From positions 1 to 32,982 of the forward strand of contig JAHIUX010000065.1 in NCBI GenBank assembly GCA_018816765.1: a stretch of DNA of 32,982 nt, read 5' to 3'. Positions 16,550 through 24,600 of the stretch are shown here, piece after piece. The DNA comes from Bacteroidota bacterium. GTDB lineage: Bacteria; Bacteroidota; Bacteroidia; Bacteroidales; F082. The notes beneath the pieces were generated by a model. It made no database searches. It saw only the letters and a list, made by a program, of their open reading frames with translations, and had not been told where the DNA came from. Every line of letters begins with the position of its first letter. Within the stretch, counting starts at the first letter, position 1. The translations under genes and the position numbers were made by a program.

Positions 16550-18949
16550 TCATTCATATTTCAGTGAGTTTATCGGGTTGGCGTGGGCTGCTTTTCCGGC
16601 ATGGTAAAGGATCGTCAGCACAGCGATAATAAGGGCACTCAGCAGGGCCATCACAGGAACATACCAGCCAATGCTGATGTTGTAGGCAAATTTGTCAAGG
16701 ATCTGGCCCGAGAAATAGTATCCCAGCGGAATCGCGATCAGTCCGGCAAGCGCAATTAGCCCGACAAACTCCTTAAACACAAGCTGCATAATCTGATTCA
16801 CAGAGCCACCCAGCACCTTTCTGATGCCGATTTCACGCGTGCGCTGTTCAACATTCAGCGCAGTGAGTCCATAAAGCCCCATTGATGAAATCAGCAGCGA
16901 CAAGACCGTGAACATGATAAACAGCTGCAGGGTATTTTTATCGTTTGCATATTGGTTTTCGATGCGTGTTTTGGCAAAAACGGTTCTAAAGGGCGTCGAA
17001 GGAAAGAGGGCTTTCCATTCTTTTTCGATGTCGGCTTCAATATGTGCCGAAGCTCCTGATTCATATTTCACACATACCATTCCGAAGCCTTCCGGATAGA
17101 TCACATAGGCAGCAGGTTCAATTTTCGAGTGCACCGAATAATAGTGATAGTCGTTGATGACGCCGATCACCGTCCGGCGGTTGAGCGTATCGAACCCCAT
17201 CGGTTCAAACCGCATGCCGATCGGGTTTTCCCAGCCAAGGTATTTAACGGCGGCCTCATTCAGGATGACAGATTCTTTGTAATCGTTCGGGTAATCGCGG
17301 CTGAAGTTGCGCCCTGCAACAAGCTGAATGCCCATCAACGGAAAGAAATCTTCGTCAACATAACCAAAGCGCACCATAATCCGGCTCTTGGCCGAATCGG
17401 CAACTTCAATGGTCGATTGGTTACCTGCGACTCCGTTGATGTAGGATGATTTGGCCAGCCCCTGAATGCCGGTCATTTGTTTCAGCTGCGGAATAAGGGC
17501 AGCTGCAAACTGCGCCGACCTGCGTTCGGGCAGATAGATGCCAAGGACATGATCGTATTGATAGCCCAGGTCCTTGTTGAGCACGTAACGAATTTGGGCA
17601 ACAGATACGATCACCACAAAAATCAGCACAATGGCCACTGAAAACTGGAACACCACAAGGCCTTTTCCCAACCATCCGCCAAGCCGCGATCCTTGTCTGC
17701 GGCTACCTTTAAGCACTTCAACAGCCTGATAACGGCTCATGAAAAAGGCGGGATAGGTGCCCGACAACAAACTCACCGAAAGCCAGATGGCGACCAATCC
17801 GATATTAAACAGCGGGTTGGTGACAAAATCCATGCGTAAACCGGTGTCGAGCAAACGGTTAAATTCGGGAAGGCTGATCTCGACCAGTACCAGCGCAAAC
17901 AGTATCGACAACAAGCTGATGATGACTGACTCTCCAAGAAACTGATACACAAGGTTCATTCTGTTTGCACCCATCACCTTTCTCACCCCAACTTCTTTGG
18001 CCCTTTTCACTGACCGGGCAATGGCCAGGTTGATGAAATTGATGCAGGCGATGAGCAGGACGAGCATGGCCACCACCACAAACATGATGATCATGCGGAA
18101 ATCGCCCTGAAGGAAATTCACCTGAAACTTAATGTGCCCTGATTTCAGGTGCACCTCGTGCAGCGGCTGCAAGTACATTTTGGGCGATGGTGAATGGTTA
18201 TCGGGGTTTCTGTATTTTTCGACAAGGGTTGTGATCTTCTCAGCAACAGAATGATAATCTGCATCATGAGACAATCTCACATAAACAGGCATGCTGTTCG
18301 AATCCCAGTTTTTAAGCCAGGGGTATGTCAGCAGTACCGACTCAAACGAAACCAGCACATCCATCCAGAGGTGCGAATTTTTGGGCTGATCTTCCATCAC
18401 AGCGGTAACCACATAGCCATCTTCGCCATTGAAATCAAGCAGTTGCCCAAGGGCGTTGTCAGCGCTACCGAAATATTTTTCAGCCGTAGTTTTCGACAGC
18501 ACCACCGACCTTGGTTCTGACAGGGCTGTGGTGGTATCGCCCGTAAGCAGGCGGATACCCAACAGCCTGAATACAGGACGATCAGTCCAGGCTACATTTT
18601 GCTGCAGGTAAAAGGTTTCGCCAACCCTCACCGTATGTGATCCCCATCCCAGCATAATGCGCAATGCATCGGTAACCTCCGGTATTTCGCGCACCATGGC
18701 TTCGGCAAGCGGGCCCATATGAACAGCAACGTGTTGCTCACCAACGCCTTCAGCCTGCTGAATTTGAACAACACGGTAAAACTGTTCGCCTTGTGGTATT
18801 TGCCTGTCGAAGCCCAGATGGTACTGGATATAGAGCATAATCAGTAAAAAAGAAGCAATACCTACAGTAAGCCCTAAAACATTGATGGCCGTGTAGGAAA
18901 ACTGTTTTACCAAACTTCGGATGGCTATTTTCAGGTAGTTGCGGAACAT
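16550..18949 (-). CDS. MacB/FtsX-type ABC permease (first permease of the operon)
   Basis: 799 residues, starting MFRNYLKIAIRSLVKQ. TM1 is at about 20-42, followed by a periplasmic MacB-like domain. The first FtsX block (about 275-395) carries the coupling motif RAKEVGVRKVMGANRMN. A repeat unit follows, with TM near 425, a second periplasmic domain, and a final block containing RTREIGIRKVLGGS near residue 710. The tail is NPINSLKYE. Both coupling helices are canonical, so this copy is a good candidate for direct ATPase contact. It is 127 nt downstream of the ATPase gene, and that gap contains a sigma-54-like site (19026-19041), so it may also be transcribed on its own. Confidence 0.93.
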   Translation of the reverse strand: MFRNYLKIAIRSLVKQFSYTAINVLGLTVGIASFLLIMLYIQYHLGFDRQIPQGEQFYRVVQIQQAEGVGEQHVAVHMGPLAEAMVREIPEVTDALRIMLGWGSHTVRVGETFYLQQNVAWTDRPVFRLLGIRLLTGDTTTALSEPRSVVLSKTTAEKYFGSADNALGQLLDFNGEDGYVVTAVMEDQPKNSHLWMDVLVSFESVLLTYPWLKNWDSNSMPVYVRLSHDADYHSVAEKITTLVEKYRNPDNHSPSPKMYLQPLHEVHLKSGHIKFQVNFLQGDFRMIIMFVVVAMLVLLIACINFINLAIARSVKRAKEVGVRKVMGANRMNLVYQFLGESVIISLLSILFALVLVEISLPEFNRLLDTGLRMDFVTNPLFNIGLVAIWLSVSLLSGTYPAFFMSRYQAVEVLKGSRRQGSRLGGWLGKGLVVFQFSVAIVLIFVVIVSVAQIRYVLNKDLGYQYDHVLGIYLPERRSAQFAAALIPQLKQMTGIQGLAKSSYINGVAGNQSTIEVADSAKSRIMVRFGYVDEDFFPLMGIQLVAGRNFSRDYPNDYKESVILNEAAVKYLGWENPIGMRFEPMGFDTLNRRTVIGVINDYHYYSVHSKIEPAAYVIYPEGFGMVCVKYESGASAHIEADIEKEWKALFPSTPFRTVFAKTRIENQYANDKNTLQLFIMFTVLSLLISSMGLYGLTALNVEQRTREIGIRKVLGGSVNQIMQLVFKEFVGLIALAGLIAIPLGYYFSGQILDKFAYNISIGWYVPVMALLSALIIAVLTILYHAGKAAHANPINSLKYE

Positions 18950-19025
18950 AATCGGTTTTTATGCATTAAACGTCGAAGAAATAGCGATCAACAGCTGATC
19001 CGGTTCACGGCTACAGGTCCAATGC

Positions 19026-19041
19026 AGCCTTGTTCAGGCCA
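19026..19041 (-). promoter_or_regulatory. Weak sigma-54-like -24/-12 site before permease 1
   Basis: Minus strand TGGCCTGAACAAGGCT has the diagnostic GG-N10-GC spacing of sigma-54 promoters but only moderate agreement elsewhere with TGGCACG-N4-TTGCW. It lies 36 nt past the ATPase stop, with a predicted start point near 19015, about 66 nt before the permease ATG. Such matches also arise by chance; the interest comes from the adjacent sigma-54 activator. Confidence 0.22.
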
Positions 19042-19076
19042 AGGGGCATGTTGCCGTGAGCTGATAAGAACAGGTA

Positions 19077-19763
19077 TCAGATGATGCTTTTCTTGATGTT
19101 TTCGTTGATGATCTGGCCGTCGAAGAGCCTGATTACCCGCTGACTGTATTCGGCATCGCGCTGAGAGTGCGTAACCATGATGATGGTTGTTCCGGCGATG
19201 TTGAGGTTGTTTAGCAGGTTCATCACTTCCTCGCCGTGGGCCGAATCGAGGTTCCCGGTGGGTTCGTCGGCCAGGATCAGGGCCGGTTTGGCAATCACGG
19301 CGCGGGCCACTGCCACACGCTGCTGCTGGCCGCCCGACAGCTGTAATGGAAAATGCTTGCTGCGATGCGCAATTTGCATTTGTTCCAACACCTCATCCAC
19401 GCGTTTTTTACGATCCCGTGTAGGCATGCCAAGGTAAATCAGCGGGAGTTCAACATTCTCAAAAACGGTGAGTTCATCAATCAGGTTGAAGTTCTGGAAT
19501 ACAAAACCAATATTCTGTTTTCGCAGGTTGGCGCGCTGCCGTTCGGTGCTTTTCGACACTTCCTGGTCCAGAAAATAATAACTGCCGCCCGATGGATTAT
19601 CAAGCAACCCCAGGATATTGAGCAGGGTCGACTTTCCACATCCCGAAGGGCCCATGATGGCCACAAATTCGCCTTTCCTGATTTCGAAAGATACCTGATT
19701 CAATGCAGTGGTTTCCACTTCGTCGGTACGGAAAATCTTGGTGAGTTTTTCTGATCTGATCAT
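19077..19763 (-). CDS. ABC transporter ATPase, MacB/LolD-like
   Basis: 228 residues, the standard length for a stand-alone ATPase of the MacB/LolD (type VII) class. It shows Walker A GPSGCGKS (38-45), Q-loop Gln90 in FVFQNFNL, signature [14 protein letters not shown] (142-155), Walker [14 protein letters not shown] with catalytic Glu167, and switch His199 in MVTHS. All motifs are intact. It is the only ATPase gene in the operon, so it probably serves all four permeases. A 95-nt gap separates it from the upstream adaptor, and I see no TAnnTTTG there, which suggests cotranscription. Confidence 0.96.
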   Translation of the reverse strand: MIRSEKLTKIFRTDEVETTALNQVSFEIRKGEFVAIMGPSGCGKSTLLNILGLLDNPSGGSYYFLDQEVSKSTERQRANLRKQNIGFVFQNFNLIDELTVFENVELPLIYLGMPTRDRKKRVDEVLEQMQIAHRSKHFPLQLSGGQQQRVAVARAVIAKPALILADEPTGNLDSAHGEEVMNLLNNLNIAGTTIIMVTHSQRDAEYSQRVIRLFDGQIINENIKKSII

Positions 19764-19858
19764 TGCTATAGAAATTATAGGGTTATGAACTTATTGTTTA
19801 TCAATTATTTTGCCTGTCACCTTTTTGTCTGTTTGTGTTGTTGTTTGTTCAACAATGT

Positions 19859-21109
19859 TTACCTGAACACCACCTTGTCTTTGTCGCCAAAGTTATCGTA
19901 TGACGAGATAATGACTTTTTCGCCAGGTTCAAGCCCTTCGAGCACCTCATAATTCACAGTGTTCTGGCGGTTGATGCGGATGGTTCGTTTGGTGGCGAAG
20001 GATTCAGTCGGATCGAGCACATAAATCCAGTTGCCGCCCGTTTGTTGGAAGAAACCACCGCGGCGTACGATGATGGCATCTGTTTCGCCGCTGAATTTAA
20101 GCCTCAGCTGCAAAGTTTGTCCACGTTTGATGTGCGGTGGATAATCGATGTCGAAATGCAGGTCAACCTGGAAGGTGCCGGCCGTGACATCGGTATAAAT
20201 TTTATTGATGCTTAACCGATACACTTTTCCATTAAACTCATATTCAGCTTCCTGACCGATACTCACCCGCGAAATATAGCGTTCATCGATGTTGGCACGC
20301 AGCTTAAAATCGTCGGGGAAATCAATCTGACCGAGGTGAACACCGGTGGAGGCCGTTTGGCCCACTTCGATGTTGAAGGACGAAAGTTTTCCGGCTTCCG
20401 GGGCCTTTACATACAGGTTGCCCAGGCTTTTACGCAATAAATCGAGGTTGTTGTAAAGCCTGTCCATCGACATATCGATCTGTTTGTTGCGGCTGTGGGC
20501 CGAAATGCTGTCGAGCCGCTGCAGTTTCAGCGATATGTCGAGTTGTTTACGTGCAAAACGGTAGTTGCGTTCGGCTGTTTCAAAATCCTGGTCCGAGATC
20601 AGTGAGTCGGCATAGAGCTGGCATTGACGCTCGAAATTTGAATGAAGTTGTTCGATGCCTTGTTGAATGTCTACAATCTGGCTCTGGCGGGTATATTTGC
20701 TTTGTTCGAGACCTATTTTGGTGTTCTGCAGGTTGTTGATTGCTTCAAAAATGCGGGTTTCCTGTTCCATATAACTCAGCTCAAGGTCGGTGTTAACCAG
20801 CTTCAGAATGGTGTCCCCTTTTTCCAACAGGGCACCGTCTTCCACATACACCTCCTGCACATTACCCCCCATAATGGCGTCAATATACACAGTTGTTTTG
20901 GGAAGCACAATGCCGTCAACAGGAATAAATTCCTGAAACTTATCCTGTTTCACGGAGGCGATTGTCAGCTGGTCGCGGTTCACATACACCTTGCTGCTTT
21001 TGTCGCGCAGAAAAAGCAGGTAGATCAGACACAACATCAGGATGGCTGAACCGCTGATAACGGTGATCTTTTTAGGGGTCCACTTCTTTTTTTCAATGAT
21101 TCGGTCCAT
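19859..21109 (-). CDS. HlyD/MacA-like periplasmic adaptor of the ABC operon
   Basis: 416 residues; first gene of the ABC operon. An N-terminal cytoplasmic basic stretch (MDRIIEKKKWTPKK) is followed by a TM anchor at about 17-34. Next are a lipoyl half-motif with AIMGGNVQEVYVEDGALLEKGD (about 78-99, split here by the hinge), a long alpha-hairpin rich in Gln, Leu and Arg (about 110-235), the second lipoyl half (LYVKAPEAGKLSSFNIEVG), a beta-barrel, and a membrane-proximal domain with VLEGLEPGEKVIIS. The order adaptor-ATPase-permeases is that of MacA-MacB-like export systems, but no TolC gene is present in this operon. The TolC-like protein of the RND operon or one elsewhere could supply the outer-membrane exit. 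Confidence 0.92.
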   Translation of the reverse strand: MDRIIEKKKWTPKKITVISGSAILMLCLIYLLFLRDKSSKVYVNRDQLTIASVKQDKFQEFIPVDGIVLPKTTVYIDAIMGGNVQEVYVEDGALLEKGDTILKLVNTDLELSYMEQETRIFEAINNLQNTKIGLEQSKYTRQSQIVDIQQGIEQLHSNFERQCQLYADSLISDQDFETAERNYRFARKQLDISLKLQRLDSISAHSRNKQIDMSMDRLYNNLDLLRKSLGNLYVKAPEAGKLSSFNIEVGQTASTGVHLGQIDFPDDFKLRANIDERYISRVSIGQEAEYEFNGKVYRLSINKIYTDVTAGTFQVDLHFDIDYPPHIKRGQTLQLRLKFSGETDAIIVRRGGFFQQTGGNWIYVLDPTESFATKRTIRINRQNTVNYEVLEGLEPGEKVIISSYDNFGDKDKVVFR

Positions 21110-21135
21110 GTAACAAATAAATTTTAACAGTTTTT

Positions 21136-21151
21136 AACCAAGACTATGCCA
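21136..21151 (-). promoter_or_regulatory. Candidate sigma-54 promoter of the ABC operon
   Basis: Minus strand TGGCATAGTCTTGGTT has a perfect -24 core (TGGCA) and a partly matching -12 region (TGGTT against TTGCW) at correct spacing. The predicted start point, near 21125, is only about 16 nt before the adaptor ATG. No TAnnTTTG element exists on this strand anywhere in the 278-nt divergent region, and the gene on the other side encodes a sigma-54 activator. The -12 C is replaced by T, which weakens the match. Confidence 0.38.
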
Positions 21152-21235
21152 CTAATGATAAATCGAATAAAATCAACAAGATAGAAACTGTTTTTTGATC
21201 TGTTGTAACTTTTAGTGTTCGAAAACGTCCATATA

Positions 21236-21268
21236 TTTGTACAGTAGTGAACATATTTTGTAATTTTG
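21236..21268 (+). promoter_or_regulatory. Candidate housekeeping promoter of the regulator genes
   Basis: TTTG at 21236-21239 is followed after 21 nt by TAATTTTG at 21261-21268, a full match to the Bacteroidota -33/-7 pattern. The predicted start near 21275 leaves a leader of about 113 nt. In that leader a CCCGGC/GCCGGG pair (21280-21285, 21313-21318) precedes ATTTTT. Confidence 0.5.
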
Positions 21269-21387
21269 GCTTTACCATGCCCGGCCTCGAAAGCTGAACA
21301 GTTTGATGTACTGCCGGGTCATTTTTCTGGGCAATAACAACGAACAAGATTCTTTAACCATATCATCCCGTTTAATCCTTCACTTTT

Positions 21388-22767
21388 ATGGAAAAAATGA
21401 ATGCCAAAATACTGATTGTTGACGACGATCAGGATGTGTTGCTTGCTGCCAGGCTTTTTCTGCGGCAGCATATCGACATTGTGCACACCGAAAAGAATCC
21501 CGATAACATCCCCGATTTGCTGCGTGTTGAGAACTACGACCTCATCCTGCTCGACATGAATTTCTCACGCGATGCCACCAGCGGCAAAGAGGGCTTCCAC
21601 TGGATGAATAAAATTCTTGAAATCGATCCGGCTGCAGCTGTCATTCTGATCACCGGTTATGGTGATATTGAACTTGCCGTGCAGGGAATCAAAGAAGGGG
21701 CAACGAACTTTCTGCTGAAACCATGGGAAAACAAAAAGCTGCTGGCCACCATCAGTGCCACCCTGCAGGTGCGAAGGTCGAGAGTTGAACTCGAAGACCT
21801 GAGGGGAAAACAAAGGGTGTTGATTGCCGACCAGGACCAGGCCTACAACAACATTATCGGCTCCAGCCCCGCCATGATGAAGGTGTTGGCGACGGTTGAA
21901 AAGGTAGCCAAGACAGATGCCAACATATTGATTTTAGGAGAGAATGGCACCGGCAAGGAGGTCATTGCCAGGGCTGTGCACCGCGCCTCAAAGCGCGAGG
22001 GCGAAGTATTCATCAGTGTCGACCTGGGAGCCATCACCGAAAGTTTATTTGAAAGTGAACTTTTCGGATACAAGAAAGGCGCCTTCACCGATGCCAAAGA
22101 AGACCGTGCCGGCCGCTTTGAAGCCGCACACAAAGGCACCATTTTCCTGGATGAAATCGGTAACCTGACCCACAGCCTGCAATCGAAACTGCTGAGTGTG
22201 TTGCAAAACCGTAAGGTCATCCGCCTGGGGTCGAACAAGGAAATTCCCATCGATGTACGCCTCGTTTGTGCCACCAATATGCCCCTCTACCAGATGGTGA
22301 ACGAAGGCAAGTTCCGCCAGGACCTCTTGTACCGCATCAATACCGTAGAAATCAAAATTCCGGCTTTGCGCGAGCGCAGCGAAGACATTGAAGCACTGGC
22401 CGAGCATTTCATCGAAAAGTATTGCAAAAAATACAAGCTCCCCAAGAAACGCTTAAATGCCAGCACCTTAAAGCGGCTTATGATGCATCACTGGCCGGGC
22501 AACATCCGCGAACTGCAGCATGCCGTCGAGAGGGCGGTGATCATGAGTGAGGGCAGCGTGCTCGAGCCGCACGACTTTTTCCTTTCTGATGCTTCCGAAC
22601 CCAAGGTTGTCGAAAATGTGACTACCAACCTGAACCTTGAGGAAACAGAAAAAATGCTCATCCGTAAGGTGGTTGACAAATATGGTGGCAACATCAGCCG
22701 TGCCGCAAAAGAGCTGGGCCTGACCCGGGCTTCACTTTACAGAAGAATGGAAAAATATGATCTATAA
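21388..22767 (+). CDS. NtrC-class response regulator, sigma-54-dependent activator
   Basis: 459 residues. The receiver domain (1-125) has the acidic pocket Asp12-14, phospho-acceptor Asp56 (DLILLDMN), Thr89 and Lys111. The AAA+ domain (about 153-390) has Walker A GENGTGKE (184-191), the sigma-54 contact loop GAFTDA (231-236; GAFTGA in NtrC itself), Walker B TIFLDEIG (251-258), and the arginine-finger region FRQDLLYRIN. A Fis-type helix-turn-helix ends the protein (NISRAAKELGLTRASLYRRM). When phosphorylated it should bind upstream sites and drive open-complex formation by sigma-54 RNA polymerase. It is transcribed away from the ABC operon and overlaps the kinase gene by 11 nt. The ABC operon is its most likely target, by position. 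Confidence 0.95.
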   Translation: MEKMNAKILIVDDDQDVLLAARLFLRQHIDIVHTEKNPDNIPDLLRVENYDLILLDMNFSRDATSGKEGFHWMNKILEIDPAAAVILITGYGDIELAVQGIKEGATNFLLKPWENKKLLATISATLQVRRSRVELEDLRGKQRVLIADQDQAYNNIIGSSPAMMKVLATVEKVAKTDANILILGENGTGKEVIARAVHRASKREGEVFISVDLGAITESLFESELFGYKKGAFTDAKEDRAGRFEAAHKGTIFLDEIGNLTHSLQSKLLSVLQNRKVIRLGSNKEIPIDVRLVCATNMPLYQMVNEGKFRQDLLYRINTVEIKIPALRERSEDIEALAEHFIEKYCKKYKLPKKRLNASTLKRLMMHHWPGNIRELQHAVERAVIMSEGSVLEPHDFFLSDASEPKVVENVTTNLNLEETEKMLIRKVVDKYGGNISRAAKELGLTRASLYRRMEKYDL

Positions 22768-24112
22768 ACGCTTCAGACTCCAGATCGTTGTCAGGATAAT
22801 CCTGCTGGCACTGACCATTTTTGTGCTAACGTTTCTTTTCGGACGCGAACAGTACAGCGTGAGCACGATGATCGTGCTGATCATGATTTTGCTACAGATT
22901 GTTTCATTGATATTCTATGCCGAACGTACAAACAGGCGGCTGACCAAGTTTCTCGAAAGCATACGCCATGCTGATTTTGCTGCAACATACACCGACAAGG
23001 GCCTGGGCAAAAGTTTCGAAGACCTGAGCCAGGAACTGAACCAGATAGTGGGTGAATTCAAGAAAAACAGGGCCGAAAAGGAAGAACACTTCAATTACCT
23101 GCTCACGGTGGTGCAACACGTAAGCATCGGCATCATCGTGTTCAGGCGTGATGGCAAGGTGGATGTGTTCAACAATGCCATAAAGAAACTGCTCAGGGTA
23201 AATCATTTGCGCAACATCCATGAGTTGGCTGAGATAAAAGATGATTTTGCCGATACGCTGCTGAAAATGAAGGCTGGCGATAAGCTCCTTGTAAAGATGT
23301 TTATGGAGGATGAGCTGATTCAATTATCGATTAATGCCACCGAATTTCGGATGAGAGGCGAAGAATATGTGCTGGTATCCCTGCAAAACATTCACCCCGA
23401 ACTTGAAGAAAAGGAAATTGAAAGCTGGCAGAAACTTATCCGGGTGCTGACCCATGAAATCATGAACTCCATCACCCCGATTTCGTCGCTGGCAGCCACT
23501 ATTCAGGAAATGCTGACCGATCCCGAAACCGACAAAATCAATGTTGAAAACCTGAGTGCCGAGGACCTCGAAAGCATCCACAGCGCCATGTCGACCATTG
23601 AAACACGGAGCCGCGGACTGCTGAATTTTGTCGAAATTTACCGCAACCTCACCCGCATTCCCAAACCAAATTTTCGCTATTTTGCGGTAAAAGAAGCCTT
23701 TAACCGGGCACATGAACTGCTCCGGCCAAAACTCGATAAGTTCGATGTGCGCTGCTCGTGCAAGGTTTTTCCGGAGGAGCTCATGCTGCTTGCCGACCCT
23801 GATTTGGTTGACCAGGTCATCATCAACCTGATGCTGAATGCCATCGATGCCGTAAAAGAGCAACCCGATCCACAAATTTCCATTGTGGCATCAACAAACC
23901 TCAACAACCGCATAACCATCGATTTTGCCGACAATGGCACAGGCATTACCCCCGATTTGATGGACAAAATATTTATGCCGTTTTTCACAAGCAAGAAAGA
24001 AGGATCGGGCATCGGGCTCAGCCTTTCGCGGCAGATTATGCAGATGCACAAGGGGGCAATCTCCGTGAAGTCAAAGCCTGCTGAAGGCACTGTTTTCACG
24101 CTTACCTTTTAG
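22757..24112 (+). CDS. Membrane sensor histidine kinase, NtrB/NtrY-like
   Basis: 451 residues. Two close TM helices (about 10-28 and 35-54) leave almost no periplasmic loop, so sensing is probably intramembrane or cytoplasmic. A HAMP-like or linker helix follows, then a PAS-like domain (about 112-215, VVQHVSIGIIVFRRDGKVDVFNNA). The H-box is RVLTHEIMNSITPI with phospho-acceptor His233. The ATPase domain has N-box NLMLNAIDAV, G1 DFADNGTGI, the F-box region MPFFTSK, and G2 GSGIGLSLS. The very short periplasmic part fits kinases that monitor envelope stress or their partner transporter; that is inference. It is the partner of the upstream regulator, being translationally overlapped. Confidence 0.94.
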   Translation: MIYKRFRLQIVVRIILLALTIFVLTFLFGREQYSVSTMIVLIMILLQIVSLIFYAERTNRRLTKFLESIRHADFAATYTDKGLGKSFEDLSQELNQIVGEFKKNRAEKEEHFNYLLTVVQHVSIGIIVFRRDGKVDVFNNAIKKLLRVNHLRNIHELAEIKDDFADTLLKMKAGDKLLVKMFMEDELIQLSINATEFRMRGEEYVLVSLQNIHPELEEKEIESWQKLIRVLTHEIMNSITPISSLAATIQEMLTDPETDKINVENLSAEDLESIHSAMSTIETRSRGLLNFVEIYRNLTRIPKPNFRYFAVKEAFNRAHELLRPKLDKFDVRCSCKVFPEELMLLADPDLVDQVIINLMLNAIDAVKEQPDPQISIVASTNLNNRITIDFADNGTGITPDLMDKIFMPFFTSKKEGSGIGLSLSRQIMQMHKGAISVKSKPAEGTVFTLTF

Positions 24113-24600
24113 GAAAACCGCTTGTACTAAGGCCTTGAACCAATAAGAAATATTTCCGTAAAACATTGATAATAAACTGTAAAACAGTGGCGATTCAATG
24201 GAAAAACGCAATCAGAAGATGCGGATTTAATGCTTCTCTGTTTCTTTTCAATCGGTTTTGGCTTTAGTCAGAACCTTGCCGGACATCGGTGTTTTCTTCT
24301 GCTCCGGGAAAGCAATGCCTTCCGAAACAAGCCATAAATACACCCTAATTCATGGCAGGAAAAAAAGTTGTAATTTATAGCAATTCTAAATAACCAATGT
24401 AACTTTCCATTGCTCAGTAAACTGCAGACTTATTTAGATTCATTCCAAATTAAAAGCAGGCCAAAAAGTTGTTTATCAACCTGTTAAACCTGTGTTTTTT
24501 CATTTTACCTTGCTACTCATAAATGCAAAAATCTTAATTTTGCCGCACACACTTTGAAACATATAGATGTTTAGATGTGTAAAGAAATAAAAGGGTCAAC
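24113..24600 (+). other. 488-nt intergenic region without a gene
   Basis: It is AT-richer than the flanking genes. I find no convincing reading frame on either strand, no tRNA-like fold and no strong terminator after the kinase gene. Visible are a small ACTGT/ACAGT hairpin around 24177-24189, a GTTG/CAAC pair near 24471-24481, and the promoter-like element at 24510-24542. It probably holds the control region of the sulfur operon. Confidence 0.6.
24510..24542 (+). promoter_or_regulatory. Candidate promoter of the molybdoenzyme operon
   Basis: TTG at 24510-24512 is followed after 22 nt by TAATTTTG (24535-24542), a full TAnnTTTG match. The predicted start near 24549 leaves a leader of about 50 nt before the ATG at 24601. 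Confidence 0.5.

Noticed and set aside
18950-19076. TCACGGC...GCCGTGA inverted repeat between the ATPase and permease 1
   Set aside because: It has a short 7-bp stem with a loop of more than 45 nt and no T-run; probably chance.
21268-21280. Sigma-54-like TTGGC...ATGC upstream of the regulator on the plus strand
   Set aside because: The spacing is GG-N9-GC instead of N10, and a full TTTG-N21-TAATTTTG promoter already explains this gene.
21144-21347. 67-codon frame on the minus strand in the divergent promoter region
   Set aside because: It overlaps the likely promoters, has no family resemblance and no ribosome-binding context.
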